Source: CALWOS01 sp963595735 (GTDB lineage: Bacteria > Bacillota > Clostridia > Oscillospirales > Oscillospiraceae). From it: 10,932 nt of DNA. Location of the stretch: assembly GCA_963595735.1 (NCBI GenBank), contig CAVBJJ010000048.1, positions 1-10,932 of the forward strand. The letters are read 5' to 3'. Position numbers and translations under genes: made by a program. This document shows, piece after piece, positions 4,688 to 10,932 of this stretch (positions are counted from its first letter, which is position 1; each line of letters opens with the position of its first letter). The notes below the pieces were generated by a model, which saw only the letters and a list, made by a program, of their open reading frames with translations, did no database searches and was not told where the DNA came from.

Positions 4688-7600
4688 TTGAAAAAAAGAA
4701 TAGTAAGCATCCTGATGATACTTTGCGTGGTGCTGACCATGCTGCCGGTGACGGCAAGCGCGGTTCGCCTTGATTGGCCTCATCCGTCTGCGCATTGCGT
4801 CTGCGGAGGAGGCATCAGTAATCATCAGAGCATGAACGGACACACGACCTATGAAGGGGTCTACTTCACCAAGGACGGTAAGGAAAACACCTCCGGCGAC
4901 ATTTCCAATATGAACGCGATCAAATCGCAAGAGGATTTCAGTACAATAAACTTTAATTTTACGAACAACAAGGGGAAAACATTCTACGGTTACCTTGCCA
5001 ATGATGTCACGATCACAAAGCAACTCAATATTGCCGATGGCTGCACGCTTGTGCTCTGCTTGCACGGCCGCACCCTTACCTGCAATATATTAAACCAGGA
5101 CTGCGCCTTCAATCTGTGGAAGAATGCGCGTCTGGTGATCACAGACTGCCAACTCTCCGGCGACCGGGGTCTGATCACCGGCAATTGCCGCGCCGCCGCT
5201 TATGTTCCCAAAACTTCTACTCTTGACCTTTACGGCGTGAGCATCTGCATGACCAGCTCGGATTCGGACGGCCTCTACGACCGCGACCGCACCCCGATTT
5301 GTGGCGTTCATAACGGCGGCACATTCAATATGTACGGCGGCTGCTACTATCAAAAAAGCGACCAGTATCCTACGGATCGCCCGATCATCAGTAACATCCG
5401 CAACACCAAAAACGGCGCCGGTGTGGTCAATGTGGGAACCTTCAATATGTATGACGGCATCATCTCCGGCAACGCGAGGCACGGCGTGCTTTCCACCAGC
5501 ATCTATGTAGAGGATACTATCAATCTCTACGGCGGCACGATTACCGGCAACACCGGTGCGGGGCTTTCCACCTCCCGTTGGCCTGCGCCTGACGACTATG
5601 AAAATACAAAATATACCACTATCAACCTCTATGGCGGTACGATCTCGGAGAATACCGGCGCGGGCATCGACGCGATCTACGGTAAGGTGACGATGGCGCA
5701 GCAGAGCAGTGCCATTCCCGTTGAGATCAAGAACAACAAGGGCGGCGCGATCACGCTGACTAAGAGCGGCTCGACCGCCAAGCTGGGGACTGGTACCATC
5801 ACCGGTAACTCCGGCGGCAAGGGCGCAGTCTCATTGACGGCCGGGGCGCTGACTCTCACCGGCGATGTGAATATCACCGGCAACACCGGCGCAAACCTCT
5901 ATCTCGCCACCGGGAAAACCGTGACGCTGGATAATTTGGGCAGCGGCGCAAAAATCGGCCTTACCACGGAGGATACGGCGGTTCCCCTTGTGTTTGCTGA
6001 AGCCAACGGTACGAATTACGCAAGCCGTTTTACCCCGGACAACGCGGGCTACAGCATCGGTTATAACGCCGCGCAGCAGCTGCAGCTGCAAACCAAGACC
6101 TATACCGTGACCTACGCCCCCGGCGCGGACGGCACGGGCGAGAGCCGGACGGTCAGCAAAGACCACAATGGTGCATTGAAGCTGCAAGATGCGCTCTTTA
6201 CTCGCCTCGGCTATACGCAGGTCGGTTGGTCGAAGGTCGACGGCGGCGAGAAGGAATATGCTCTGGGATCGATTTATGAGCAAAACGCGGATCTCACGCT
6301 CTACCCCGTCTGGCAGGAGCGCGACGACTATACCGTCCATGTTGTCAATCGCGACGGTACGACGCTTGCGGACTTTGAGAATGTCAAATGGACGGATGAA
6401 ATTTGGAAACTGCTGACGCCGACACCGACAAGAGAAAATAATGAAAAGCTGCAAAGACTGCTGCTTGGTACAAGNNNNNNNNNNGGTACAAGGAGAGTCA
6501 CGAGCGGAGATACCTACGGCAAATTGGCCACAGGCGGCGAGGACAGTCTCACCCTCGTTGCGGTCTGGAGCGGCAGCTTCGCGAACCGCAGTACCATTTC
6601 TGTAGGCGATTCTCAGTGGACCGGTTATCGCGCGGATGGTTCGGAGCGCTTCTTCCGCGATGACCAGATGGTGACGCTCACCGTGCCGCATCCGGAAGAA
6701 TTGCTGTGCTTCCGGTACGCTGTCAGTGACCGGCTTTTTGAAACTGCCCAGGCTGCGGCAAGCAATCTACGCAACGATTTTGTGGATTACAAAGGGAACT
6801 TCAGCACTGCCTCCCTGAACCTGGAGGAGGGCAAGCCCTATGTGATCTATGGTTATCTACTTACGGAGTCAGTTACCGAAATCGTTATCAATACGGAGAA
6901 GATCATCATCGACAAGACCGCCCCGGCGATCACCGGCGCGAAGAATGGCGATGTTTTCTGCGGCGAGGGAGACAAGACCCTTACTGTGAGCGATTTGTAT
7001 CTGGACACCGTGACCGTCAATGGCACGGCTGTGACCCCTAACGAGCAGGGCGAGATCACCCTCACCGACGAGAGAGAGCCGCAGACCGTCGTTGCCACGG
7101 ACAAGGCAGGCAACTCCACTACGCTTACCGTGACCGTCCATGCTTCCCATTCCTACAAATGGCAGACGGAGAACGGCCAGTATTGGGGCGAATGTGAATT
7201 CTGCGGCAGCAAGGTCGAAAAGAAGGACATCCCCACGGTGACGATCACCTGCCCGGATGCCGTTTGCCGCACGCAGGATTTCGATTTCTCCTTTGCACTG
7301 CCGGAGGGCTGCACGAACCCCGGCTACACCTATGCGTTTACCGGTGCGGGCGACGGCGAACCGGTCTCCTCAGTCGATGGCCTCTGCACGGGGAAGATTC
7401 CGGCCAATTCCTACATAGCGGGAGAAGACGGCTTCCGCTTTACCGCCTATGTCACAACAGCGGAGGGCTATCGGGTCAGCGTCTCCAAGGATATCACTAT
7501 CCGGGAGCATTCCGGCGGCACGGCCACCTGTACGGCGCAGGCCGTATGCAAACACTGCGGTCAGTCCTATGGCGAACCGGCGGCGCACAACTTCACAGCG

Positions 7601-9889
7601 GAAAAGGCGGAAGAACAATATCTGAAATCTGCCGCGACTTGTACCGAAAAGGCGGTTTATTACAAGTCCTGCGCGGTCTGTGGGACAAGCTCGAAGGGGA
7701 CTGTCGATGAGGCTAGCTTTGCATCCGGCACCGCTCTCAACCACGACTGGGGTAGCTGGATTTCCACCGGCAATGGCACCCATCAGCGCGTTTGCTCACG
7801 AGATGCCAGCCATATTGACACAGAAGCTTGCAGCTATACCGGTTGGACGATTGGCCGGTATCAGCACTGGCATACCTGCACAGTCTGCAACGGAGAAACA
7901 GACGCCGCCAACCATTCAGATCAAAATGATGACCACCTGTGTGACACTTGCGGCAAGCAAATAACAGAGCATGACTTTACAGCAGAAAATACGGACAGTA
8001 AATACTGCAAATCCGAGGCAAACTGCCAATTTCCAGCAGTATACTACAAGTCCTGTGCCATCTGTGGCGAACAGGGCACGGAAACCTTTACACACGGAGA
8101 AATAAATCCCGACAGGCACACCGGGACATTGGGCAGTTGGCAGAACGATTCTGCAAACCACTGGAGATGCTATTCTTGCTGCCAAGCGGAGGTTCAAAAA
8201 GCCCCGCACCACGGAGGCACGGCCACCTGTACCGAAAAGGCTGTCTGTTTGGTCTGCGGCACCGAGTATGGCAATGTCCTGGGGCATGATTTCTCTGTGG
8301 ATTGGACGCCTGGTGATAACGAGCACTGGAAGCAGTGCTCCCGCTGTGATGCACAGGATGGCAAGGATCCTCACGAGTGGGACAACGGAGAGATAACCAA
8401 ACAAGCTACCTGCATGACCGCTGGCGAAAGAACATATGCCTGTTCCGTATGCGATAAGAAAAAAACGGAGCAAATCGATGCGACCGGCCACAGCTGGAAG
8501 CAGGAGTGGACACACGACGCAACGCATCACTGGCACGAGTGCGCCAACGAAAACTGTGATTTGAAGAATGACACTGCAAAGAAAGAAGGATATGCCCAGC
8601 ACAGCGGCGGCACAGCGACTTGTATCGCAAAGGCTGTCTGCGAGGACTGCAAGGTGGAATACGGCGAAGAGAATCCCGCCAACCATGTGGGTACGGAGGG
8701 GTGGACAAAAAGAACTGCCACCACTCACGAGAAAAAATGGAGCTGCTGCGGTGCAGAGAGCGTGACGGAACGCCCCCATAACTGGGCGGACGGCGTATGC
8801 CTGGACTGCGAATATGTTTGTCTCCACACTGGCGGTACGGCCACCTGCACGGCAAAGGCCGTCTGCGCGGCCTGCAAGGGCGAGTACGGCGAAATCGATC
8901 CGAACACGCACGCAGAGGACTGCAAGCCGGAATGGATCCGCACCGCAACCGAGCATGAGCAGAAATATTCCCGCTGCGGCAAGGAGATCGTTGCCAAAGC
9001 ACTGCACCGCTTCGGCAGCTGGGCGACCACTCTGGAGCCAACCTCCAGCAAAACCGGCGAAAGAGAACGCCTTTGTGAAGACTGCCAATACCAGGAAGTG
9101 CAAACCATTCCCACCACCGGCGGCGGAAGCGGCGGCTACAGCAGCTATACCATCAAGGCCACAGCCGGTGCTGGCGGTTCCATTTCTCCATCCGGCGCTG
9201 TCAGCGTCCGCAGCGGAAAAAGCCAGACCTTCACCATTACCCCGGATGCGGGCTATCGCGTCTCCGATGTGAAGATCGACAGCAAGAGCATCGGCGCGGT
9301 GACCACCTATACCTTTGAGAATGTCAAAAAGTCCCACACCATCGCGGTCAGTTTTGCCCAAAACAGCCCGTTCGTGGATGTCCCGGACGACGGCTATTAT
9401 GAGGACGCGGTGGATTGGGCGATCAAAAACGGCGTCACCACCGGCACCGATGGCACCCACTTCACCCCGGACGGCCTCTGCACCCGCGCCCAGGCGGTCA
9501 CATTCCTGTGGCGTGCTGCCGGCAGCCCCGCACCCAAGTCCGGCGCCATGCCCTTTGCCGATGTCCCGGCGGACAGCTACTATTACAAAGCCGTTCTCTG
9601 GGCCGTGGAAAACGGCGTCACCAAGGGAACCAGCGAGACCCGGTTCAGTCCGGAAGAAAGCTGCACCCGTGGGCAGATCGTCACTTTTCTGTGGCGTTCT
9701 GAAAAATCCCCAGCGGCAAACGGCGACAATCCCTTTGCGGATGTGGCAGCCGATGCCTACTATGCCAAGGCCGTCCTCTGGGCGGTGGGCGCAGGCATTA
9801 CCAAAGGCACAAGCAGCACCGCATTCAGCCCCGAGGAAAGCTGCACCCGCGCACAAATCGTCACATTCCTCTGGCGCTGCAATCAGTAA
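4688..9889 (+). CDS. Large secreted SLH-domain surface protein with beta-helix, InlB-B and Cys-rich repeats
   Basis: The product has about 1733 residues, interrupted by a 10-N assembly gap at 6475-6484 that keeps the frame. TTG at 4688 is the start: AAGGAGG (4674-4680) is 7 bases upstream, and ATG at 4683 meets a stop after two codons. Order of parts: a signal peptide (KKR, hydrophobic core, cleavage likely after TASA near residue 25); beta-helix-like repeats (about 100-420; LYGGTITGN, LYGGTISEN, GDVNITGN); an InlB-B/Listeria-Bacteroides repeat (472-543) and a second around the gap (548-628); an Ig-like segment (about 746-820); a Cys/His-rich array (821-1466) with recurring GGTATCxxKAVCxxC modules and many CxxC pairs; a Gly-rich linker; a divergent InlB-B repeat (1484-1558); and three C-terminal SLH domains (about 1560-1614, 1621-1673, 1680-1733). 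SLH domains bind secondary cell-wall polymers, so the protein is likely displayed non-covalently on the cell wall; no LPxTG was seen. Adhesion or a metal-linked surface role is inference. The preceding TetR gene may control it. Confidence 0.93.
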   Translation: MKKRIVSILMILCVVLTMLPVTASAVRLDWPHPSAHCVCGGGISNHQSMNGHTTYEGVYFTKDGKENTSGDISNMNAIKSQEDFSTINFNFTNNKGKTFYGYLANDVTITKQLNIADGCTLVLCLHGRTLTCNILNQDCAFNLWKNARLVITDCQLSGDRGLITGNCRAAAYVPKTSTLDLYGVSICMTSSDSDGLYDRDRTPICGVHNGGTFNMYGGCYYQKSDQYPTDRPIISNIRNTKNGAGVVNVGTFNMYDGIISGNARHGVLSTSIYVEDTINLYGGTITGNTGAGLSTSRWPAPDDYENTKYTTINLYGGTISENTGAGIDAIYGKVTMAQQSSAIPVEIKNNKGGAITLTKSGSTAKLGTGTITGNSGGKGAVSLTAGALTLTGDVNITGNTGANLYLATGKTVTLDNLGSGAKIGLTTEDTAVPLVFAEANGTNYASRFTPDNAGYSIGYNAAQQLQLQTKTYTVTYAPGADGTGESRTVSKDHNGALKLQDALFTRLGYTQVGWSKVDGGEKEYALGSIYEQNADLTLYPVWQERDDYTVHVVNRDGTTLADFENVKWTDEIWKLLTPTPTRENNEKLQRLLLGTXXXXGTRRVTSGDTYGKLATGGEDSLTLVAVWSGSFANRSTISVGDSQWTGYRADGSERFFRDDQMVTLTVPHPEELLCFRYAVSDRLFETAQAAASNLRNDFVDYKGNFSTASLNLEEGKPYVIYGYLLTESVTEIVINTEKIIIDKTAPAITGAKNGDVFCGEGDKTLTVSDLYLDTVTVNGTAVTPNEQGEITLTDEREPQTVVATDKAGNSTTLTVTVHASHSYKWQTENGQYWGECEFCGSKVEKKDIPTVTITCPDAVCRTQDFDFSFALPEGCTNPGYTYAFTGAGDGEPVSSVDGLCTGKIPANSYIAGEDGFRFTAYVTTAEGYRVSVSKDITIREHSGGTATCTAQAVCKHCGQSYGEPAAHNFTAEKAEEQYLKSAATCTEKAVYYKSCAVCGTSSKGTVDEASFASGTALNHDWGSWISTGNGTHQRVCSRDASHIDTEACSYTGWTIGRYQHWHTCTVCNGETDAANHSDQNDDHLCDTCGKQITEHDFTAENTDSKYCKSEANCQFPAVYYKSCAICGEQGTETFTHGEINPDRHTGTLGSWQNDSANHWRCYSCCQAEVQKAPHHGGTATCTEKAVCLVCGTEYGNVLGHDFSVDWTPGDNEHWKQCSRCDAQDGKDPHEWDNGEITKQATCMTAGERTYACSVCDKKKTEQIDATGHSWKQEWTHDATHHWHECANENCDLKNDTAKKEGYAQHSGGTATCIAKAVCEDCKVEYGEENPANHVGTEGWTKRTATTHEKKWSCCGAESVTERPHNWADGVCLDCEYVCLHTGGTATCTAKAVCAACKGEYGEIDPNTHAEDCKPEWIRTATEHEQKYSRCGKEIVAKALHRFGSWATTLEPTSSKTGERERLCEDCQYQEVQTIPTTGGGSGGYSSYTIKATAGAGGSISPSGAVSVRSGKSQTFTITPDAGYRVSDVKIDSKSIGAVTTYTFENVKKSHTIAVSFAQNSPFVDVPDDGYYEDAVDWAIKNGVTTGTDGTHFTPDGLCTRAQAVTFLWRAAGSPAPKSGAMPFADVPADSYYYKAVLWAVENGVTKGTSETRFSPEESCTRGQIVTFLWRSEKSPAANGDNPFADVAADAYYAKAVLWAVGAGITKGTSSTAFSPEESCTRAQIVTFLWRCNQ
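6475..6484. other. Assembly gap of 10 Ns inside the SLH protein gene
   Basis: Ten Ns interrupt the second InlB-B repeat. The eight bases GGTACAAG occur immediately before and immediately after the gap, as expected when two contigs overlap but were joined with a placeholder. The two copies are 18 bases apart, so collapsing them keeps the frame. The translation just before the gap lacks the aromatic GW(Y) motif expected there, so some sequence near the gap may be missing or wrong. Confidence 0.97.
7148..9112 (+). repeat. Coding array of Cys/His-rich CxxC repeat modules
   Basis: Within the SLH protein, a module beginning H-x-GGTATC and continuing xxKAVCxxCxxxYG (KAV reads QAV in the first copy) recurs at residues 941, 1175, 1305 and 1380 (nucleotides about 7508, 8210, 8600, 8825). 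A second type (FTAE, then a C, then AVYYKSCA-x-CG) occurs twice, near 7592-7690 and 7976-8070. Well over ten CxxC pairs are visible in about 650 residues, with conserved His between them. The pattern resembles repeated zinc-knuckle-like units, but metal binding is inferred. Confidence 0.85.
9366..9886 (+). repeat. Three tandem SLH-domain coding repeats
   Basis: Three copies share the pattern F-x-DV...YY-x-AV-x-WA...G-x-T-x-GT...F-x-P...CTR-x-Q-x-VTFLWR. The second and third are the most alike and share near-identical blocks such as SPEESCTR. This is the usual C-terminal cell-wall anchoring set of three. Confidence 0.9.
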
Positions 9890-9921
9890 ACTCCCATCAA
9901 AACGCACCTCTGAAAATACAC

Positions 9922-9953
9922 AAAGCCCGGCTCTTTTTCCAGAGTCGGGCTTT
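9922..9953 (+). terminator. Terminator of the SLH protein gene
   Basis: AAAGCCCGGCTCT (9922-9934) and AGAGTCGGGCTTT (9941-9953) form a 13-bp stem with one G-U pair and a TTTTCC loop, 32 bases after the stop. No further T-run follows; its A/T-flanked symmetric form suggests action in both directions. Confidence 0.8.
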
Positions 9954-9986
9954 ACTGCAAAAAATCGACAAAATTCGACAAATTTA

Positions 9987-10032
9987 CACGACTGCAACCC
10001 AAAACGAAGCGTTGACTTTTGCGGCAGTCGTG
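9987..10032. promoter_or_regulatory. 9-bp inverted repeat bracketing the -35 box of the riboswitch promoter
   Basis: CACGACTGC (9987-9995) and GCAGTCGTG (10024-10032) are perfect complements 28 bases apart. The -35 hexamer (10012-10017) lies between them and the right arm fills the spacer up to the extended -10. It could be a looping or paired operator; no regulator is identified. Confidence 0.4.
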
Positions 10033-10039
10033 CTATACT
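10012..10039 (+). promoter_or_regulatory. Extended -10 promoter of the cobalamin riboswitch transcript
   Basis: TTGACT (10012-10017) and TATACT (10034-10039) are spaced by 16 bases, with the TGn extension at 10031-10033. The predicted start near 10046 is about 125 bases before the aptamer. Confidence 0.75.
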
Positions 10040-10140
10040 AAAAGCAAATGAGAAGTTTTTCACAAAGTGGACGGCTTCCCCGAAGGATCGACACCAATCG
10101 AATTTCATATCACATCCGGCTTTTGTGGCGAATGCGCGAC

Positions 10141-10162
10141 CCGTTTCGGTTTCCCGAAGCGG
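10141..10162 (+). other. Leader hairpin just upstream of the riboswitch
   Basis: CCGTTTCGG (10141-10149) and CCGAAGCGG (10154-10162) form a 9-bp stem with one G-U pair and a TTTC loop. A second perfect hairpin, CCTTGTTT (10171-10178) with AAACAAGG (10183-10190), follows at the aptamer's 5' edge. They may be part of, or compete with, the outer stems of the aptamer. Confidence 0.55.
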
Positions 10163-10170
10163 ACACGCAT

Positions 10171-10410
10171 CCTTGTTTGCTTAAACAAGGGAATCAGGTG
10201 AAATTCCTGGACATGTTTCGCGGCCTGCTGACCCGAGCGAAAGCTTTGGTCACGCGCGATTCTATAGCTGTGAGTGTGGAGCATCCCCGTTTTCTGCGAA
10301 AGCAGGTCACTGGCGGTCGTAATGGCTTAGCTGGGAAGGCGGCGGGAATGCGTTGGCGGTGGCAGCCAGCTACCGTCTGAACACATCAGTCAGAAGACCT
10401 ACTAAGGGCT
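10171..10410 (+). ncRNA. Cobalamin (B12) riboswitch
   Basis: The conserved cobalamin-aptamer blocks appear in order. GGGAA with GGTGAAATTCC lies at 10189-10207, matching the GGTGnAAntCC consensus. A variable arm follows, containing CTGTGAGTGTGGAGC (about 10268-10282). GTCACTG (10306-10312) corresponds to the GCCACTG core, and GGGAAGGC lies at 10333-10340. The 3' B12-box region is AGTCAGAAGACCT (10388-10400). Cobalamin riboswitches sense adenosyl- or other cobalamins and usually switch off B12 transport, synthesis or B12-independent isozyme genes. The controlled gene must lie beyond the window's right edge, since none is found within the remaining roughly 500 bases. The aptamer ends are approximate. 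Confidence 0.9.
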
Positions 10411-10436
10411 TACCCCCGGTACTCCGGGGCTGCCCT
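10405..10436 (+). promoter_or_regulatory. Candidate P13-type hairpin of the riboswitch expression platform
   Basis: CCCCGG (10414-10419) and CCGGGG (10424-10429) pair around a TACT loop, within outer arms AGGGC (10405-10409) and GCCCT (10432-10436). Its place directly after the B12 box fits the regulatory hairpin that kisses the aptamer in cobalamin riboswitches; the loop-loop contact was not verified. Confidence 0.5.
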
Positions 10437-10504
10437 GATAAAAAATGCCAGATGCAAGAGAGGCGCACTGCGGCACTTCTCTTGCACCTTTCCGATGGAA
10501 ACGG

Positions 10505-10540
10505 AAGCGGATACATGAAAATGTATTCGCTTTTTTGTTT
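10505..10540 (+). terminator. Intrinsic terminator downstream of the cobalamin riboswitch
   Basis: AAGCGGATACAT (10505-10516) and ATGTATTCGCTT (10521-10532) form a 12-bp stem with a GAAA tetraloop, followed by TTTTGTTTT. It is a textbook Rho-independent terminator and the likely off-switch of the riboswitch. An upstream CTCTTGC/GCAAGAG pairing (10454-10486) may belong to the alternative fold. Confidence 0.88.
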
Positions 10541-10547
10541 TCTTCGG

Positions 10548-10587
10548 GAACAAAGACGGGCGTATGGGAATATGTCCGTCTTTGTTC
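10548..10587 (+). terminator. Second terminator-like long hairpin after the riboswitch
   Basis: The arms 10548-10565 and 10570-10587 pair over 18 bp with two G-U pairs and a GGGA tetraloop. It starts only 8 bases after the preceding terminator. The following bases (ATTTCTT) are a weak U-tract, so it may be a backup terminator or another switching element. Confidence 0.6.
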
Positions 10588-10606
10588 ATTTCTTACACGC
10601 TTGCAC

Positions 10607-10625
10607 ACGGGATTTTCCCGTTTTC
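10607..10625 (+). terminator. Small hairpin with T-run
   Basis: ACGGGA (10607-10612) and TCCCGT (10616-10621) form a 6-bp stem with a three-base loop, followed by TTT. It is short and could be incidental, but it continues the run of terminator-like structures. Confidence 0.4.
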
Positions 10626-10932
10626 CTATATGGCGACTCGCGCCGACAACTGAATAGCCACAGCGGAAGAAGATACTGCACCCGGGGAAGTGCGCGAGGA
10701 CAGGAGCGCGCCAAGGGGCAGCAAAACGCGGTCACCGTCGCGGCGGGCGGGAGCGCAGGAACCGGTACCGAAGTGTGGCGCAAGCGCAAAATGCTATCAT
10801 CCCTACCGTTTTGGCGATGTGTCAAATCCGGCTCAGCTTGTAGCAGGCAGGACACGCCATGCTCCGACTCGTTCCCTGCGGAGGACGGGCGCAGCGTGGG
10901 GCGTTCGGCCTGTGGTTCCGGAGGCAGATGCA
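10626..10932. other. GC-rich terminal stretch with no recognised gene
   Basis: No recognised protein or RNA family was seen. One plus-strand frame is open from about 10643 to the window edge, but it has no ATG and reads as Arg/Pro/Ala-rich low-information sequence. A minus-strand frame is also open across much of it (10586-10855) without a plausible RBS or domain. High GC alone explains both. It may be the untranslated continuation of the riboswitch leader, an interspersed extragenic repeat, or the start of a gene completed beyond the edge. Confidence 0.5.

Noticed and set aside
7148..9886. Possible CRISPR array or tandem DNA repeat
   Set aside because: The repeats are irregular in spacing and divergent in DNA but conserved in protein, so they are protein-domain repeats.
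7916..10108. 730-codon open frame on the minus strand
   Set aside because: It is antisense to the SLH and Cys-repeat coding region, Gly/Ala/Arg-rich with no recognised domain or RBS. It arises from the codon pattern of the real gene.
9315..10184. 289-codon plus-strand open frame
   Set aside because: It is out of frame with the SLH domains and crosses the terminator and riboswitch promoter; the product is low-complexity Pro/Ser/Arg sequence.
10048..10380. 110-codon plus-strand open frame
   Set aside because: It coincides with the cobalamin riboswitch aptamer, whose conserved blocks explain the sequence, and it lacks an RBS.
10445..10657. 70-codon plus-strand open frame after the riboswitch
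   Set aside because: It spans the intrinsic terminator and the 18-bp hairpin and has no RBS or domain.

Overview
The window looks like chromosomal DNA from a fairly GC-rich member of the Clostridia, most likely a gut Oscillospiraceae (Ruminococcaceae-type) bacterium. The evidence is a YerC/YecD-family TrpR-like protein, a Firmicutes-clade PurA, strong Shine-Dalgarno sites with TTG and GTG starts, sigmaA-type promoters, and a very large secreted SLH protein built from beta-helix, InlB-B and Cys-rich repeats of the kind common in gut Clostridia. This placement is inferred from recognised families, not from a database search.

Left block (1-3527): a partial yerC-like gene reads leftwards off the window and is divergent from purA; each has its own promoter in the 282-bp gap. 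purA is followed on the same strand by a short NfeD-type membrane protein and a stomatin/SPFH protein, a known functional pair of membrane-microdomain proteins. A 12-bp-arm hairpin separates nfeD from the SPFH gene. A 14-bp-arm hairpin closes the SPFH gene and runs into a small GIY-YIG domain gene with its own RBS.

Middle (3528-3988): a tRNA-Ala(CGC) has its own promoter and a clean intrinsic terminator. A gene-free stretch of about 290 bp follows, with several hairpins, one of them a terminator, and then the promoter of a TetR-family regulator.

Right block (3989-9889): the TetR regulator lies 21 bp upstream of a 5.2-kb gene for a secreted protein of about 1733 residues. Its order is signal peptide, beta-helix repeats, InlB-B repeats, an Ig-like segment, a long Cys/His-rich repeat region with many CxxC pairs, a divergent InlB-B repeat, and three SLH domains. 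No terminator separates the two genes, so they may form one operon; palindromes over the tetR promoter are candidate autoregulatory operators. A 10-N assembly gap interrupts the large gene.

Right end (9890-10932): no convincing protein gene. It holds the terminator of the surface-protein gene, a strong extended -10 promoter, a cobalamin riboswitch, and a series of terminator-like hairpins. The last roughly 300 bases are GC-rich and unexplained. The gene controlled by the riboswitch should lie beyond the window. The most interesting features are the regulator/surface-protein pair, the extracellular CxxC repeat array, and the riboswitch with its long multi-hairpin leader. I see no CRISPR array, transposase or clearly new multi-gene system.
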